Shown one piece after another: positions 1 through 10,087 of a stretch of DNA of 22,010 nt (position 1 is its first letter; each line of letters begins with the position of its first letter). The notes beneath the pieces were generated by a model, which did no database searches, was not told the origin of the DNA, and was given only the letters and a program-made list of their open reading frames with translations. The stretch comes from Phoronis australis (Eukaryota; Phoronida; Phoronidae), in the NCBI GenBank assembly GCA_002633005.1, contig NMRA01000264.1, forward strand, positions 317,267 through 339,276. The letters are read 5' to 3'. Position numbers and translations under genes: made by a program.

Positions 1-854
1 GCTCCGCGTTGCTCTTGTTTTGGTTTCGATTTCTTATTTGATTTCCAGTTTCCTCTTTTTTCATCTCTTTTTTATCTTTATTTTGACTATGTTCTTGCAA
101 AAGCATTTATTTCAGTTAAATTTTACAACACAAAAAATATTTCTATCACACAAGTCTGTTTGTAGAACGATACGTCACCCGGAAAATTTTCTTCTTTTTT
201 TGTCATTGGTCATTCTGAGCCCTGATAACATGTAGTATGTGCTTTGGGTATGTTTGTCAATTGATTTGCGCAATAGAGGGTCCCTCTTTAACCATAGACA
301 CTGTGTTAGGGCAATGAAGGGTCCATCTTTAACCATAGACACTCTGTTAGGGCAGCCATGCGTTGAAAGAAACTGCAGATTCCCCCATTTTGCTCTTACA
401 AAGATTAGCATCACTTTTTCAAGGTTTTCACTTTAATTGAGATTTTTTCCTGTCCCAGGACACTTCATTTATGGTCTATTTTTAAGACTGCCCCTAAACG
501 TGACTACCAGAATTTTGGGATCGTGCACTCAAATACTTGCTCTTTACCAAATAGTCTAAATTGCACTGATATTACGCCATATGTAATATTTGCTAACTGC
601 AACCTCTAAATTTTGATCAGATCAATAGCATGTTGTGTATTTATTGCATATGTAAAGAATCTCAGTATTGTGATTCTAAAGGGTCAATAGAACAATATTG
701 AACCATTTTCGAATTCGGAAATGGAATCTTATCGCTGTAAAGAATATTATTAGTTTGTGTTCATCAGAGTAAAAGGCCTAATTCGATTATCTTCTTTTAG
801 CCAAATAAACGGGGTGAAGTGCACTTTTAAATTTCCAGTTGTGTTTGCTTTCAG
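1..854. other. Intronic or upstream sequence, no exon recognised
   Basis: AT-rich sequence left of the first recognisable phosphatase exon. That exon starts mid-codon (two bases complete a codon begun earlier), so this stretch should be the 3' part of an intron whose upstream exon lies off the window. I searched for the expected R-Y-x-x-I-L-P coding signature of the phosphotyrosine loop and did not find it. The only structure seen is a short 41-bp tandem repeat near 270-351. Short open frames here have no family resemblance. Confidence 0.6.
270..351. repeat. Two-copy 41-bp tandem repeat
   Basis: The unit beginning gcaatagagggtcc and running to tgttagg is present twice in a row (270-310 and 311-351) with a few differences (tccctcttt versus tccatcttt, actgtgtt versus actctgtt). 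The imperfect identity indicates an old duplication. It lies in presumed intron sequence. Confidence 0.8.
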
Positions 855-931
855 ATGAAGTGACACGTGTCGTGTTACCAGATTTTGAGGATGAACCATT
901 GTCATCATATATCAATGCTAACTACATCAGG
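855..931 (+). CDS. PTP exon: SSYINANYIR segment
   Basis: Acceptor tttcag at 849-854; donor gtacgt at 932. The first two bases complete a codon from the previous exon, then 25 residues follow, ending EPLSSYINANYIR in phase 0. The INANYI motif is the conserved PTP core segment that follows the phosphotyrosine-recognition loop. Confidence 0.92.
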
Positions 932-3900
932 GTACGTTGACTGAGTCATGAACATAGAATTGTGTTCTCATGTTTAAATCAAACATTCAGTGATTATACC
1001 AATGTGCATTGTGACTGTAGAAAATATTTCTTTATATTCTATTTAATGACTTCTTCAGTATTGTTTGAAGACAGCTAAAGGAATTGCTAGTCTTTCCAGG
1101 TTGTGGTACAGAATTTACCTCAAAACAATTTCTCACCATGATCAGCAGTCATTCTCAGAAAGAGTTTTATTTGAACAGTAACAGTGGAGCTTGCTTAAGT
1201 TTATAGCCTCAGTTTCAACATATTGATAATAAGTAGGATATTCCAGCAGGCTCCGACGTGGCGGTGATAGTAACCACTGACCAAGCTGATCATAAGGGGG
1301 GAGTCTGACTGTAATACAGCTAAACAGGAAACCACTGACTTGTGCTGTACTTAGGCAAATGAATTGAATGTGCATTGAGTTGTTGTTAGATGAAAAGTGA
1401 AGGTACACACGATAATGGGCGGATTCCTTTCCATGGATTTAATGATAAATGACTCTGTTTTTTGACATTTCATGACAATAACCAGACTATTGTGTTCTCT
1501 GATATGACATTAAGTGGTCTCCACTTGACTACTTCCCCAAGTAATAGAATGTTACTGAGATCATGGTGTTATACACTACCCTGCAAGTTACTGAGATCAT
1601 GGTGTTATACACTACCCTGCAAGTTACTGAGAGCATGGTGTTATACAATCCCCTGCAAGTTCCTGAGATCATGGTGTTATACATTTCCCTGCAAGTTACT
1701 GAGATCATGGTGTTATACACTCCCCTGCAAGTCGCTCTGTTCTTAAGCACCAATGTTCATTTTTGAATGCATGAAATGTACTGTAGGGTGCATTTGTTTC
1801 ACCTGTGATACTTAGGCCAATGGTCTAATCTCTGTGCTAGAAACTTGACTTGAAATGTCTGAGTTTGAAGATTATATCCTTGGCCCTGGTTTTAAAATTA
1901 GCACCATGGTTTTTATACTGTCTGATTTAGTGACCAAAATTCGACATCACTACAGGGTTATGAAGAAGAGCCTCAGGCGTTCATCGCCACCCAAGGTCCT
2001 ATGGCACATACTGTGAACGATTTCTGGTTCATGGTCTGGCACCAGAGAGCGCCCATCATCGTCATGATCACAAAACTAGTGGAAAATAATAAGGTCTGTG
2101 AAGTTAGTAATAATTCTGATAACAGTGACAGTAATAATAATATATAATAGTGATAACAATATTCATTTAACGGGTTCTAAAAGTATTAACTTGGATGAAA
2201 ACAAAGATGAGATTTTAGTGTGTTTGCTCCATGTTTTCAAGCGCTATGGTTCAGTGGCCTAACCTTACAAATATTTTGGAGCCTGTTTCAAGTTTTTTGG
2301 TTCTGTGTAAATATTTCCATCTCTATAGGGTCCGTGGAAACATCCAAAAATTATGTACAAGACACTCACATTATCTGGAAAAAGACTCTTATTTTTAGCT
2401 ACCAATAAAATAACTTCCTGTTCTTTTAACACACGTACATGGTACACAACCTCACAGTTTCAATCACGGCATGATTCAAGCATGCTAGTTGGTTCCTGGT
2501 GTACACCTCGACAAATTTTGAAATCTACACCTCACTAGTTGAAGCAGCTTGTTCGTTCCGTCCAAAACATTTAAGTTTTGATTAAGACCAGACTTACTTC
2601 TGTGAAATTTGTTTGAACTTGTTCCTTACTCAGATGAGAAGTGATTTTTGGGTTTCAAAAGAAGTGACACTTAATTATTTGTCCAGACTATGGTCTGCCC
2701 ATGAAATGTCACTCTGTGGTAAACCAACCTGGAGAGACTGATTTTAAGCATACCAGTCCTGAAATTTAACTGAGAAATAATTTAAGACCAATTTCGTAAT
2801 GGGAAGTGATCTAAATCAAAAGTTGGCTTTTGTATTAAAGACAGGTTTTTAGCTGCTTTAAAGAAAAAAAGGGCATCAATTTCTTCCAATCAGACTTTTT
2901 TGAAAGCCACACAAGTGCGCGCAGCCAACATTTTACTCACCCTCATCCTTAGTTGCCATCTACAATGCTTTGGCCAGTTTTCTTTCTTGGCTTAGAATCC
3001 AGCAAATATTTAGTCTGAGGCAACACACACGTAAAGTCCGCCTGTGTCTTTTTAGTTTGGTTTTAGTAAAATTTTTTGTTTTATATTGACAGGTGAAATG
3101 TGAGGGCTACGTGCCTGAGAGTCATGCCTGGTATGGGAGAGTGCATGTTGGTGTAGAGAAGACTTTCAGTGTCGACCACTATACAGTCAGACAGCTTAAA
3201 CTTGAGGTCAGTCTAACATCTGTTGTTACGTTCTTAGTGAGCGCCATTTTGCTTAGTTACGATTATAAGGTCTTGAGCATGCTCATGAAACACTCACTGT
3301 TCACTCCGGCCCGTGACTCCTTAGTATAACATGGTGTCAATCCCTGCACTATCAGTTTAACCACGTTTGCAATGTTAAAACAAGTAGTTATTGAATGCAG
3401 TTGTAACATTTTTGCATCTGTGAGACTCGTAAGTTTCAAGAAGAGGAATAAAAGCAACTGACCATCGTAACTGTTTTATGGCCTTTGTCACCAGGGGGCA
3501 AATGAACCAGAGTTTGTACGTTAGTGGTGACGCTATTTGGAAATCCGGGGTAGCGTAGTTATTGCAGCATGAGTAGAATAAAATATTGCTTTCTCATTGG
3601 GGAACTCCTGTCTATCAAAACTCTATTGCAACTTAGGTTAACCTTTCCCACTGACACCGACATCTGATTCATCACTAGATAGCTAGTATGCAATCGTTCT
3701 TACAGTACTTAGACAAAGTGCGCACAGTATGGCATTATTGGTACCATGCGTGGGATGACCACAAGGCACCGACTACGGCCAGACAACTGTTAAACTTGGC
3801 AAAGGAAGTACGGCAGAGCCGGATAGAGCTCCCTAAGGGGCCAGTTATAGTGCATTGCAGGTAGGGTTTGGCTTTTTTGAAATTCACATGATTTTGAGGG

Positions 3901-6539
3901 TTTAACAATAGCACATAAGATTGAAAGTCATGTGTAGTTCTTGTACATTTTTTGATACCGTTGAATGAGAATTTTGAAACTTGCATTTTAGTGCTACCAT
4001 TTCATGAAAAGTTTTGAAACTTTAAAAATCTTAATACTCATTCTCAATGGAACAATGCCACACCTGGATTTAAACATTTTCAGATCGCATTAAATTCATT
4101 AGTTAACTGTGGACCCTAATATGGACATCCGACATCCATGCTTTAAAATGTAGGAGCATGTATTAAGATATTTGTATATAAGTAATAGTGTCTTTATTTA
4201 CCATGTTTCTACCCACTGGCTGATGTATATGGGTTCAGGTCATTTAAACCCCCCCCCCCCAACAGGAGACAAAACCAAAAAATACATGCCACCAGCCTAA
4301 ATACTCATAACCAGCCTAAATACACACCACCAGCCTAAATACACGCCACCAGCCTAAATACACGCCACCAGCCTAAATACACGCCACCAGCCTAAATACA
4401 CGCCATCAGCCTAAATACACACTACCAGCCTATAACGGTGGCGCCAGCATAAGTAATGCCTTCATTGACACAATCATTGATTGGCCACTCCTACCTACGC
4501 TGTTCCTCATGTTGTTATTACATCTAGTAAAAACTCGGTGTCCATTACGCGCGAAAAGGTGCGTAAGTAATGCTGACTTTTGGAAAAAGTCTAGCTACAC
4601 CCTTGATTAATCAGTAGACATGGTGAACGTCCTGTCCAAGCTATATAGTGACTTCCAGTGCCTGTCTATGTAGTGTAAATGCCGCAATTTTGACATGCTT
4701 TTGGTTGGTAATAGTCACTCACAAGGTCTTGCATTTCGAGAACCAGTTTTCTACTCTGAATACCAGGCCTCAAACTAGTTCTCAAAAGTCAAGACCCCTG
4801 TCAGTGGTTATTGTCTTTTGCTGTATCTCCTGGATGTGATCTGTTTCCAGTGCGGGTATCGGTCGTACCGGTTGCTTCATTGCCGTCTCTATTGGTATGC
4901 AACAGCTAGAGGAGGAGTACATGACTGATGTGTTGGGAATAGTGTGCTCCATGAGAATGGACCGGTAAGTGCAAATGTAATAGTCCTGTTCTGAAATAGT
5001 ACAGCACGGCTCTCATTCTAAGATATTTACCCTCAATGCATCATAAGTGTCGACACTTGTCCTTCTTTTTGACGTGAAAATGTACTTGTCATTATCTCAT
5101 ATCTGAAGTAAAATATGTAATTCATCGCTGTAATGCAGGCAAACTTGCATGATTTCATTTCGAATTACAATACTGACAAAAAGAAATTATCAAAAGGGGA
5201 AATATCAGTACTGGATGTGCTGTCTCTTTTTAGTCAACTCTGGAGCACTTGTAAAGTAGGTCAACCATGTAATGTACCTCCACCAAAGGGAGAGTTCAGT
5301 TGAGGATGGGCCTATTGTATTGAGAATAAATGGTAGCTTTCATGGCACCACCCAAGTATATATTCTGAAGCCGTTTTTTTATCACTGAAATAGACACATG
5401 GGAATTCCATACACACTGGTCAGTTTAATCATTGAACAGATTGTATATTCTGTTTATCACAAATTTTATCATTTATATCAAACATTAAGGTAATAACTGG
5501 CCCTAGAAAAATTTCTAAGTTTGGCTAATTTGACAACACTCACTGACTATGAAACTTTTAGAAACTACACTTTATGCATTGTTCATGAAAACAATGTTGC
5601 GAATTGTTTTTAAAATGTTCCACTTTTGTATGAGGGGCTATCAAAATATATGTCTTTCGGTGATTTTTGCGAAACAAATCAAAAGCTGCAGAAAACAAAA
5701 ATGATAATTTAGAAATCTGCAAGAGCGTTTTTGAGATTTCGTCTTGAACATTTGTAACAAACAAAATTTGGTCAATATTATTGATACCATGGGGTCACGT
5801 GAACCAACAAATGACGGACTGATAAATAGTCAAAAATGCGATTATACAGATTTTCTACTTTCAGAAAAAATGTACTGTAAACTCGCGGGTTAACGCCCAT
5901 GCCCAAGTAATCGCCCATCCCTGACTTTGTCAATTTTTGGTTTAAGCGCCCACTGCTTGGGTAATCGCCCACCCCCCTGTCTCAGGGTTTCCCAAATTAA
6001 GCGCCCAGGGCATTTACCTATGAGTTTACGGTAGTTTTATTGACTTAAAATCTATAGTTTTGTAAGCATTTGATAAATATACGACTTGTTTATGTGGTCC
6101 TACATAACCATACAAACATTAAACATTTCATTTAGTCTGCCGTGCTTCTCAGGTTTTTGTATTGAAGAGTATTTTGAAGTGTAACTTTGAGTGAGAAAAC
6201 CTATGGTGACATGTATTGGAAAATCTGTAGTCATCAAGCAAGTAGACCTCCACTTTTTTGCTGCAACCTTCACAGTATTGCATTCAATGCAATTTCAGTT
6301 TATTTTGAAGACACCGTTAATTAATGACTGAGATAGAATTTTGTGGCTCTGGACTGAATGCGATTTACACTTTGACATTGTCAGAGTGCCTTACTGTCCA
6401 AAATATGGTTTTAATGGCTTATTCCTATGTTTCCAGAGGAGGCATGGTACAGACGGGGGAACAGTATGAATTTATACACCGAGCATTGTGCCTATATGAG
6501 AGAGAGCTTCCTGCCTTGTCCCCTTTAACACCCAAGTGA
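855..6539 (+). CDS. Protein tyrosine phosphatase, KIM/R7 subfamily (PTPN7/PTPN5/PTPRR-like), 3' six exons, 5' end missing
   Basis: Joined exons 855-931, 1956-2093, 3093-3206, 3706-3860, 4851-4964 and 6437-6539 give 232 codons plus a stop, all with GT..AG introns and matching phases. Visible signatures in order are SSYINANYIRGY, ATQGPM, DFWFMVW, KCEGYVPE, HYTVRQL, HAWDDHKAP (WPD loop), VHCSAGIGRTG (P-loop) and RGGMVQTGEQY (Q-loop). The family hydrolyses phosphotyrosine; vertebrate members bind and inactivate ERK and p38 MAP kinases through an N-terminal kinase-interaction motif. That motif and the first part of the domain are off the left edge. PLSSYINANYIRGY, YTVRQL and LGIVC.xR.DRGGM fit PTPN7/PTPN5/PTPRR better than other classes, and the short tail after the Q-loop is also typical. 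Catalytic Cys (3856-3858) and Arg (4864-4866) are present, but the WPD proline is replaced by Asp. I cannot say whether the protein is cytosolic or receptor-like, because the N terminus is absent. Confidence 0.95.
1551..1732. repeat. 36-bp minisatellite, five copies, PTP intron
   Basis: Five head-to-tail copies of a 36-bp unit (gttactgagatcatggtgtt, then atacac..cccctgcaa) start at 1551, 1587, 1623, 1659 and 1695. Copies differ by a few substitutions. Because 36 is a multiple of three, both strands show open frames with 12-residue repeats such as LRSWCYTLPCK. They sit inside an intron between two well-phased phosphatase exons, so they are not taken as coding. Confidence 0.93.
1956..2093 (+). 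CDS. PTP exon: ATQGP and DFWxMVW segment
   Basis: 46 codons, phase 0 to phase 0, acceptor actacag and donor gtctgt. It contains FIATQGPMAHTVNDFWFMVW and PIIVMIT, the beta-strand core preceding the E-loop. The sequence matches PTP family consensus closely. Confidence 0.93.
2584..2845. mobile_element. Dispersed repeat, copy 1 (PTP intron)
   Basis: A diverged copy of a sequence also found at about 19364-19638 in the same orientation. Shared blocks are gttccttact followed by agatga.aagtgat (2621 onward here, 19399 onward there) and aagtgatctaaatcaaaa then tggcttttgt (2804-2833 here, 19589-19618 there). Spacing between blocks is conserved within about 7 bp. The length of roughly 250 bp without coding capacity suggests a non-autonomous element (MITE or SINE); ends and target duplications are not clear. 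Confidence 0.65.
3093..3206 (+). CDS. PTP exon: E-loop (KC..Y.P) to YTVRQL
   Basis: 38 codons, phase 0 to phase 0, acceptor ttgacag and donor gtcagt. It starts VKCEGYVPES, corresponding to the family K-C-x-x-Y-W-P; the Lys is kept but the Trp is Val here. It ends HYTVRQLKLE, which resembles vertebrate PTPN7. Confidence 0.9.
3706..3860 (+). CDS. PTP exon: WPD-loop (here WDD) and catalytic cysteine
   Basis: 51 codons plus two bases; acceptor gttcttacag, donor gtaggg. It reads HYWYHAWDDHKAP, with Trp at 3751-3753, Asp at 3754-3756 in place of the usual Pro, and the presumed general-acid Asp at 3757-3759. It ends GPVIVHC with the catalytic Cys at 3856-3858; the next Ser codon is split by the intron, a split position often seen in PTP genes. 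Confidence 0.92.
4249..4260. repeat. C12 homopolymer tract
   Basis: Twelve consecutive C residues directly upstream of the 19-bp minisatellite in an intron of the phosphatase gene. Such tracts are prone to length error in assembly. Confidence 0.9.
4283..4433. repeat. 19-bp minisatellite, about eight copies, PTP intron
   Basis: The unit cacgccaccagcctaaata repeats with exact 19-bp spacing: the agcct core is at 4294, 4313, 4332, 4351, 4370, 4389, 4408 and 4427. The central copies are identical and the outer ones diverge, the usual pattern of slippage or unequal exchange. It lies in the intron that splits the P-loop. Confidence 0.93.
4851..4964 (+). CDS. PTP exon: P-loop remainder and following helix
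   Basis: One base completes the P-loop Ser, then AGIGRTGCFIA and the helix MQQLEEEY, through VLGIVCSMRMDR with the last Arg codon split. Acceptor ctgtttccag, donor gtaagt. The P-loop Arg codon is at 4864-4866. The P-loop is complete, which argues for a phosphate-binding and probably active enzyme. Confidence 0.94.
5873..6033. mobile_element. MITE-like element with terminal inverted repeats and TA flanks
   Basis: About 157 bp bounded by ctgtaaactc (5875-5884) on the left and gagtttacgg (6022-6031) on the right. These are inverted complements with one mismatch, and each end is flanked by TA, the target site of Tc1/mariner-type transposons. The interior repeats the words taatcgccca and gcgccca several times. 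No transposase is encoded. It sits in the last intron of the phosphatase gene. Confidence 0.75.
6437..6539 (+). CDS. PTP terminal coding exon: Q-loop and stop
   Basis: One base plus 33 codons and TGA (6537-6539); acceptor tatgtttccag. It begins RGGMVQTGEQYEFIH, containing the Q-loop Gln that positions water for hydrolysis of the cysteinyl-phosphate, and ends with the helix LCLYERELPALSP. The tail is only about nine residues beyond the catalytic helix, as in single-domain KIM-type enzymes. Confidence 0.94.
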
Positions 6540-7504
6540 CCATTGGACAGATCTAGCTCAGTGTTACTGGTTGACTAACTCAGTTGAATATGCTAGCGTT
6601 GTTTACCAGGGTAGCTGGCAATGTAGTCTTGTATTAAAAGTTCAAATCAGGGTAACAGGTATACTGGGGCTTATTTTATCACAGGCTGTATGTCTAAGTA
6701 CAGCCAAGTCGTTATCATAGGTTGTGCTGCATTTTTATGTGAGCTATATGCTACGATAGACTTGACTGTATTTTCAAAGTCCCCCTGCATGGCGCAGCAC
6801 CATGTTGGAAAAGTTGTGATCCAAGTTTGGAAATCTTGAGCCATGTATGAAGAGCTCACAGCCATGTTTAAAATTTTGAGCCATGTGTGAGAAGCCTGCT
6901 TTTCTGCTTTACAAGAAACAGATTGAAATTCTACTGTGATCCTTGTCTTATATTTTTTGCTGTAAAAATTACAGCAATGTTTAGGGAGAATGAAGATGGT
7001 GTGTACTGGTTTGGTCAATTAGCAGAAATGGAGATTACAGTATGAAAACGCGTTCATGCTTAAACTGGCAATAAGTTCACACCTGTCAAACAAGCTCTTG
7101 ATTCGGGCCAGTAACTGTTATAAAACCAGTATGACCTTGTTCCTGACTAGTTGTGATTTTTAAGCTTAGAAAGAACTGGCTGTCGTTATTGCTGGAGACC
7201 AGTATTAAGCTGTTTGTTATGGTGGGTTAGTCTCAGTGGCCATGGTAATATTGCCATCGAGTGATTCCAAGCTTTATATTGCTACCAATTTTAATTCGAA
7301 CAACGGATAAAAATACAATGCTTTAAAAGATCAAATCTATGCAGCATGGTTTATTTAAAAACAAGTTTAAAGGTCACTGTCAAACAACTTTCATAAAATG
7401 TTTACTACCAGAAATCCAAGATACATCCATCTTAATTGAGACCACCTGGCATGTAGCCTTAGGTAAAAAGAGCCCCAGCTGTTCCTAACTTGTTTTGATT
7501 GTCG

Positions 7505-7559
7505 TGTGATCACTGTGACAGTTGTGATTGACATGTCATGTGATCACTGTGACAGTTGT
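7505..7559. repeat. Two copies of tgtgatcactgtgacagttgt, 34 bp apart
   Basis: An identical 21-bp word (given in two parts: tgtgatcactgtgacag and ttgt) occurs at 7505 and again at 7539, with a similar intervening sequence, indicating a small tandem duplication. It contains the palindromic core tgatca. Location is the phosphatase trailer. Confidence 0.75.
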
Positions 7560-8462
7560 AGTTGATAATTTAGACTTTGTAGGGATATTCCTGACCAGGT
7601 TTGATCCTGTGCCTTTTGGACGCACCTGATGATAAAAGTGTGCCTTTTTTCAAAAAGTTGTGCCCAGCAGAATTGGTGTATTTACAATCAAATATTGGAA
7701 AACCTAAACAGCCCATTAACTTGGCCTCATTTTAATGAAATCTGCAACCTGTATTACCCGACTGTCTGTAAGTTGACTAGAATCTTGCATTTTTGGAAAA
7801 GTGTTCCATTTTAAAGATGCGCCTGAGGGGCACACTTCTGTAACGTACTTGCACCTTTTTATTTTGATGTGCTAAAGGCGCAAAGGCGCGGTCCAGGAAT
7901 GTCCCTGGACCTTGTCATTATAACAAGGCGCACTGGAATTCAGAAAATTCTTAAAGGGTTGCTGTTGGGTTGTGAGCCTTTTAAGAACCCCACAGCGAAT
8001 AGACAATAGCTGGTAAAAGGTCAAGACGGCTTTCTTTAGACCCTAGAAACTGGCTTAAACACAAGAACATGCAAGACTTTGAGATATTGTCATTCATTAC
8101 ATCTGAACCACATGATCATGCCGAACGTCTTGGTTCTATGGAACGTAATCCAGTTATCAGAATGTCAGTGACAGACTAGTATTATGTGAGAACCAACGAA
8201 GCCTGAGACTTTACTGGAGTGGCTGTTAGTGATTGGATTTGTGAGCACTGTTTAGATTATAACCATTCACAAGAGTATTTAATAGTGTATGCCTCCCAAT
8301 GTTATTTATGTCACTGCTATAACATCTTGTCATTCTCAGACAAAACATTTCTTCAAATTTTTAAAAGACTTGTGACACTGTTGTGAATAGCCACAATTTT
8401 CAACAAATTGCCTGATGCAAGCTGTGGTACAGGCAAGCATTTATTGGGACCCACTTGTCCGT

Positions 8463-8468
8463 AATAAA
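8463..8468 (+). terminator. Candidate poly(A) signal AATAAA
   Basis: AATAAA followed 25-35 bases later by a GT-rich stretch (cacattgtgtctt). It could end the phosphatase transcript about 1.9 kb after the stop; not distinguishable from the later site at 10082 by sequence alone. Confidence 0.4.
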
Positions 8469-8895
8469 AGCATCACTTGTCGAGCACATTGTGTCTTAAA
8501 TTGAAGAGATTTTATGGTATATTTGTTATTGAAAGTGACTTCAATAATGTAGAAAGATAGTATACATGTTGTAGTGTAAGTGTTGCTGGGCCGGTATAGT
8601 GGATTAGCTTTAACATGGCAAACATATATTATTCAGTTATTGTACGATCTCTAGTGGGCAGTATTAGCAGTGTGCGTGTGGTAAAACATTTATAGACCTC
8701 AGGAAGGAAACGAAGTTAATCGTTTGATTTCTCCCTTGTTATACTTCGGTTTTAGATTATAAACTTAACCATCATTTTATTAAGGACTATTTTTACTGTG
8801 ATCCATCGAACACAATTTTTGTTCACACACACATACTCTGTATGATGGCATTTGGGTTTGAAGTTTAATTTTCTTAATATTCTGACTTGACCTGG

Positions 8896-9210
8896 CACAT
8901 CTAGATCTGTTGGTATATAGAGCACTAAGTTTGAGTGTGGCACATTTAGATCTGTTGGTGTGTAAAGTGCTAAGCTTGTGTGTGGCACATCTAGGTTTGT
9001 TGGTGTGTAGAGTGCTAAGCTTGAGTGTGGCACATCTAGATCTGTTGGTGGGTAGAATGCTAAGCTTGAGTGTGGCACATCTAGATATGTTGGTGTGTAA
9101 AGTGCTAAGCTTGAGTGTGGTACATCTAGATCTGTTGGTGTGTAAAGTGCTAAGCTTGAGTGTGGCACATCTAGATCTGTTGGTGTGTAGAGCACTGAGC
9201 TTGAGTGAAG
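8896..9210. repeat. 45-bp minisatellite, seven copies
   Basis: Units start at 8896, 8941, 8986, 9031, 9076, 9121 and 9166, each reading cacatctagatctgttggtg then tgtagagtgctaagcttgagtgtgg with scattered substitutions. Most copies carry an AGATCT and an AAGCTT word. Since 45 is divisible by three, 15-residue repeats appear in several frames on both strands (for example LDVPHSSLALYTPTD on the minus strand). They lack splice or domain context and are treated as artefacts of the repeat. Confidence 0.95.
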
Positions 9211-9970
9211 TTTTGATTTTGACCAGTAGTCCAGGCCCACGACTGGTCTCCAACGTATTGGTAGAAATCAAAACTTCAAATTGTTTTATAATAGAGGCAG
9301 CTGGGCTAGGATGCAATTGTGGTGAAAACAGATTTCAAGTTTTATGTGTTAAAACTTTTTTGATTTAAAGCTGCTGTAAATCTGGTTTCAATCAAAAAGT
9401 TAACTTTTGGTTTATATTTCGTGAATTCCTTGTCCCTTGTACAAATTATTAATGGTTTCTGAGCTGTGAAAGACCTGACATCTGTTATTGCGTGAGACAA
9501 GGCTTTATAGGTTGGCACGATCTTGCAGGTTATTTTATGCCGTTTAGATCCATTTCATAAGGGTAAGTTGTTAAAACCAGGTCCATTGCAGCTTTGAATT
9601 AAATAATTCAAAATCATTTTTTGTTGTCTATTCTTAGTTGAAAGCTTTTCGTGACCATCAAATTAAAATGCCTCAATCTAGGCTTCTCTTTTATGGTCAC
9701 CATTGTAAAAAATAGATTGTTGTAAATCTCTAAAGTGCATATAATTATGTTAATGAGTTATCTGTGATTAGTAAACGCTTAGACAGTCCAGTGTTACTGA
9801 AAGGAAGCATTTTTGAAATGAAATATATCGTCATGACATATTTTATGCATGCAAAATTATTATGAATTGTTTATTGTTAAGTTGTGCACAAATTTGAATT
9901 GTAGTTGTTTGAAACTCTAATAGAATGTGATATGCTATGGACGACTCGTTAATGGTTCACATACAATTGT

Positions 9971-9987
9971 ATTTATTTACTTATTTA
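9971..9987 (+). promoter_or_regulatory. AU-rich element-like cluster of ATTTA
   Basis: Three ATTTA pentamers (9971, 9975 and 9983) lie about 95 bases before the AATAAA at 10082. If the phosphatase transcript reaches that signal, this would be an AU-rich instability element in its 3'UTR. Regional AT richness makes chance occurrence possible. Confidence 0.35.
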
Positions 9988-10081
9988 TTATGATTATTGA
10001 CAACTGTTCTATATCAGTGTTAAGTTATTCATTGTGATTGTTAGGTGTTTCAGCAAAGGTTGACTTGGTTGAGAAGTGAAT

Positions 10082-10087
10082 AATAAA
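10082..10087 (+). terminator. Candidate distal poly(A) signal AATAAA
   Basis: AATAAA in gtgaataataaactt, followed about 25 bases later by tttatcatctgtgtg, a U/GU-rich downstream element. This is the best-formed poly(A) context after the phosphatase gene and before the sequence changes character near 10430. Confidence 0.5.

Noticed and set aside
440-500. Possible upstream phosphatase exon after ttttttcctgtcccag
   Set aside because: The following frame stops after a few codons, has no donor and lacks the expected motif.
4283-4433. CRISPR-like regular array
   Set aside because: Units are directly contiguous with no unique spacers, and the context is an animal intron; the other arrays in the window fail for the same reason.
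7126-7170. Possible third copy of the dispersed repeat (cttgttcctgac..gtgattttt)
   Set aside because: Only one short block resembles the other copies and the second conserved block is missing.
8752-9316. Long minus-strand open frames (162 and 178 codons) across the 45-bp array
   Set aside because: They owe their openness to a codon-multiple tandem repeat; several frames on both strands are equally open and no splice or domain context exists.
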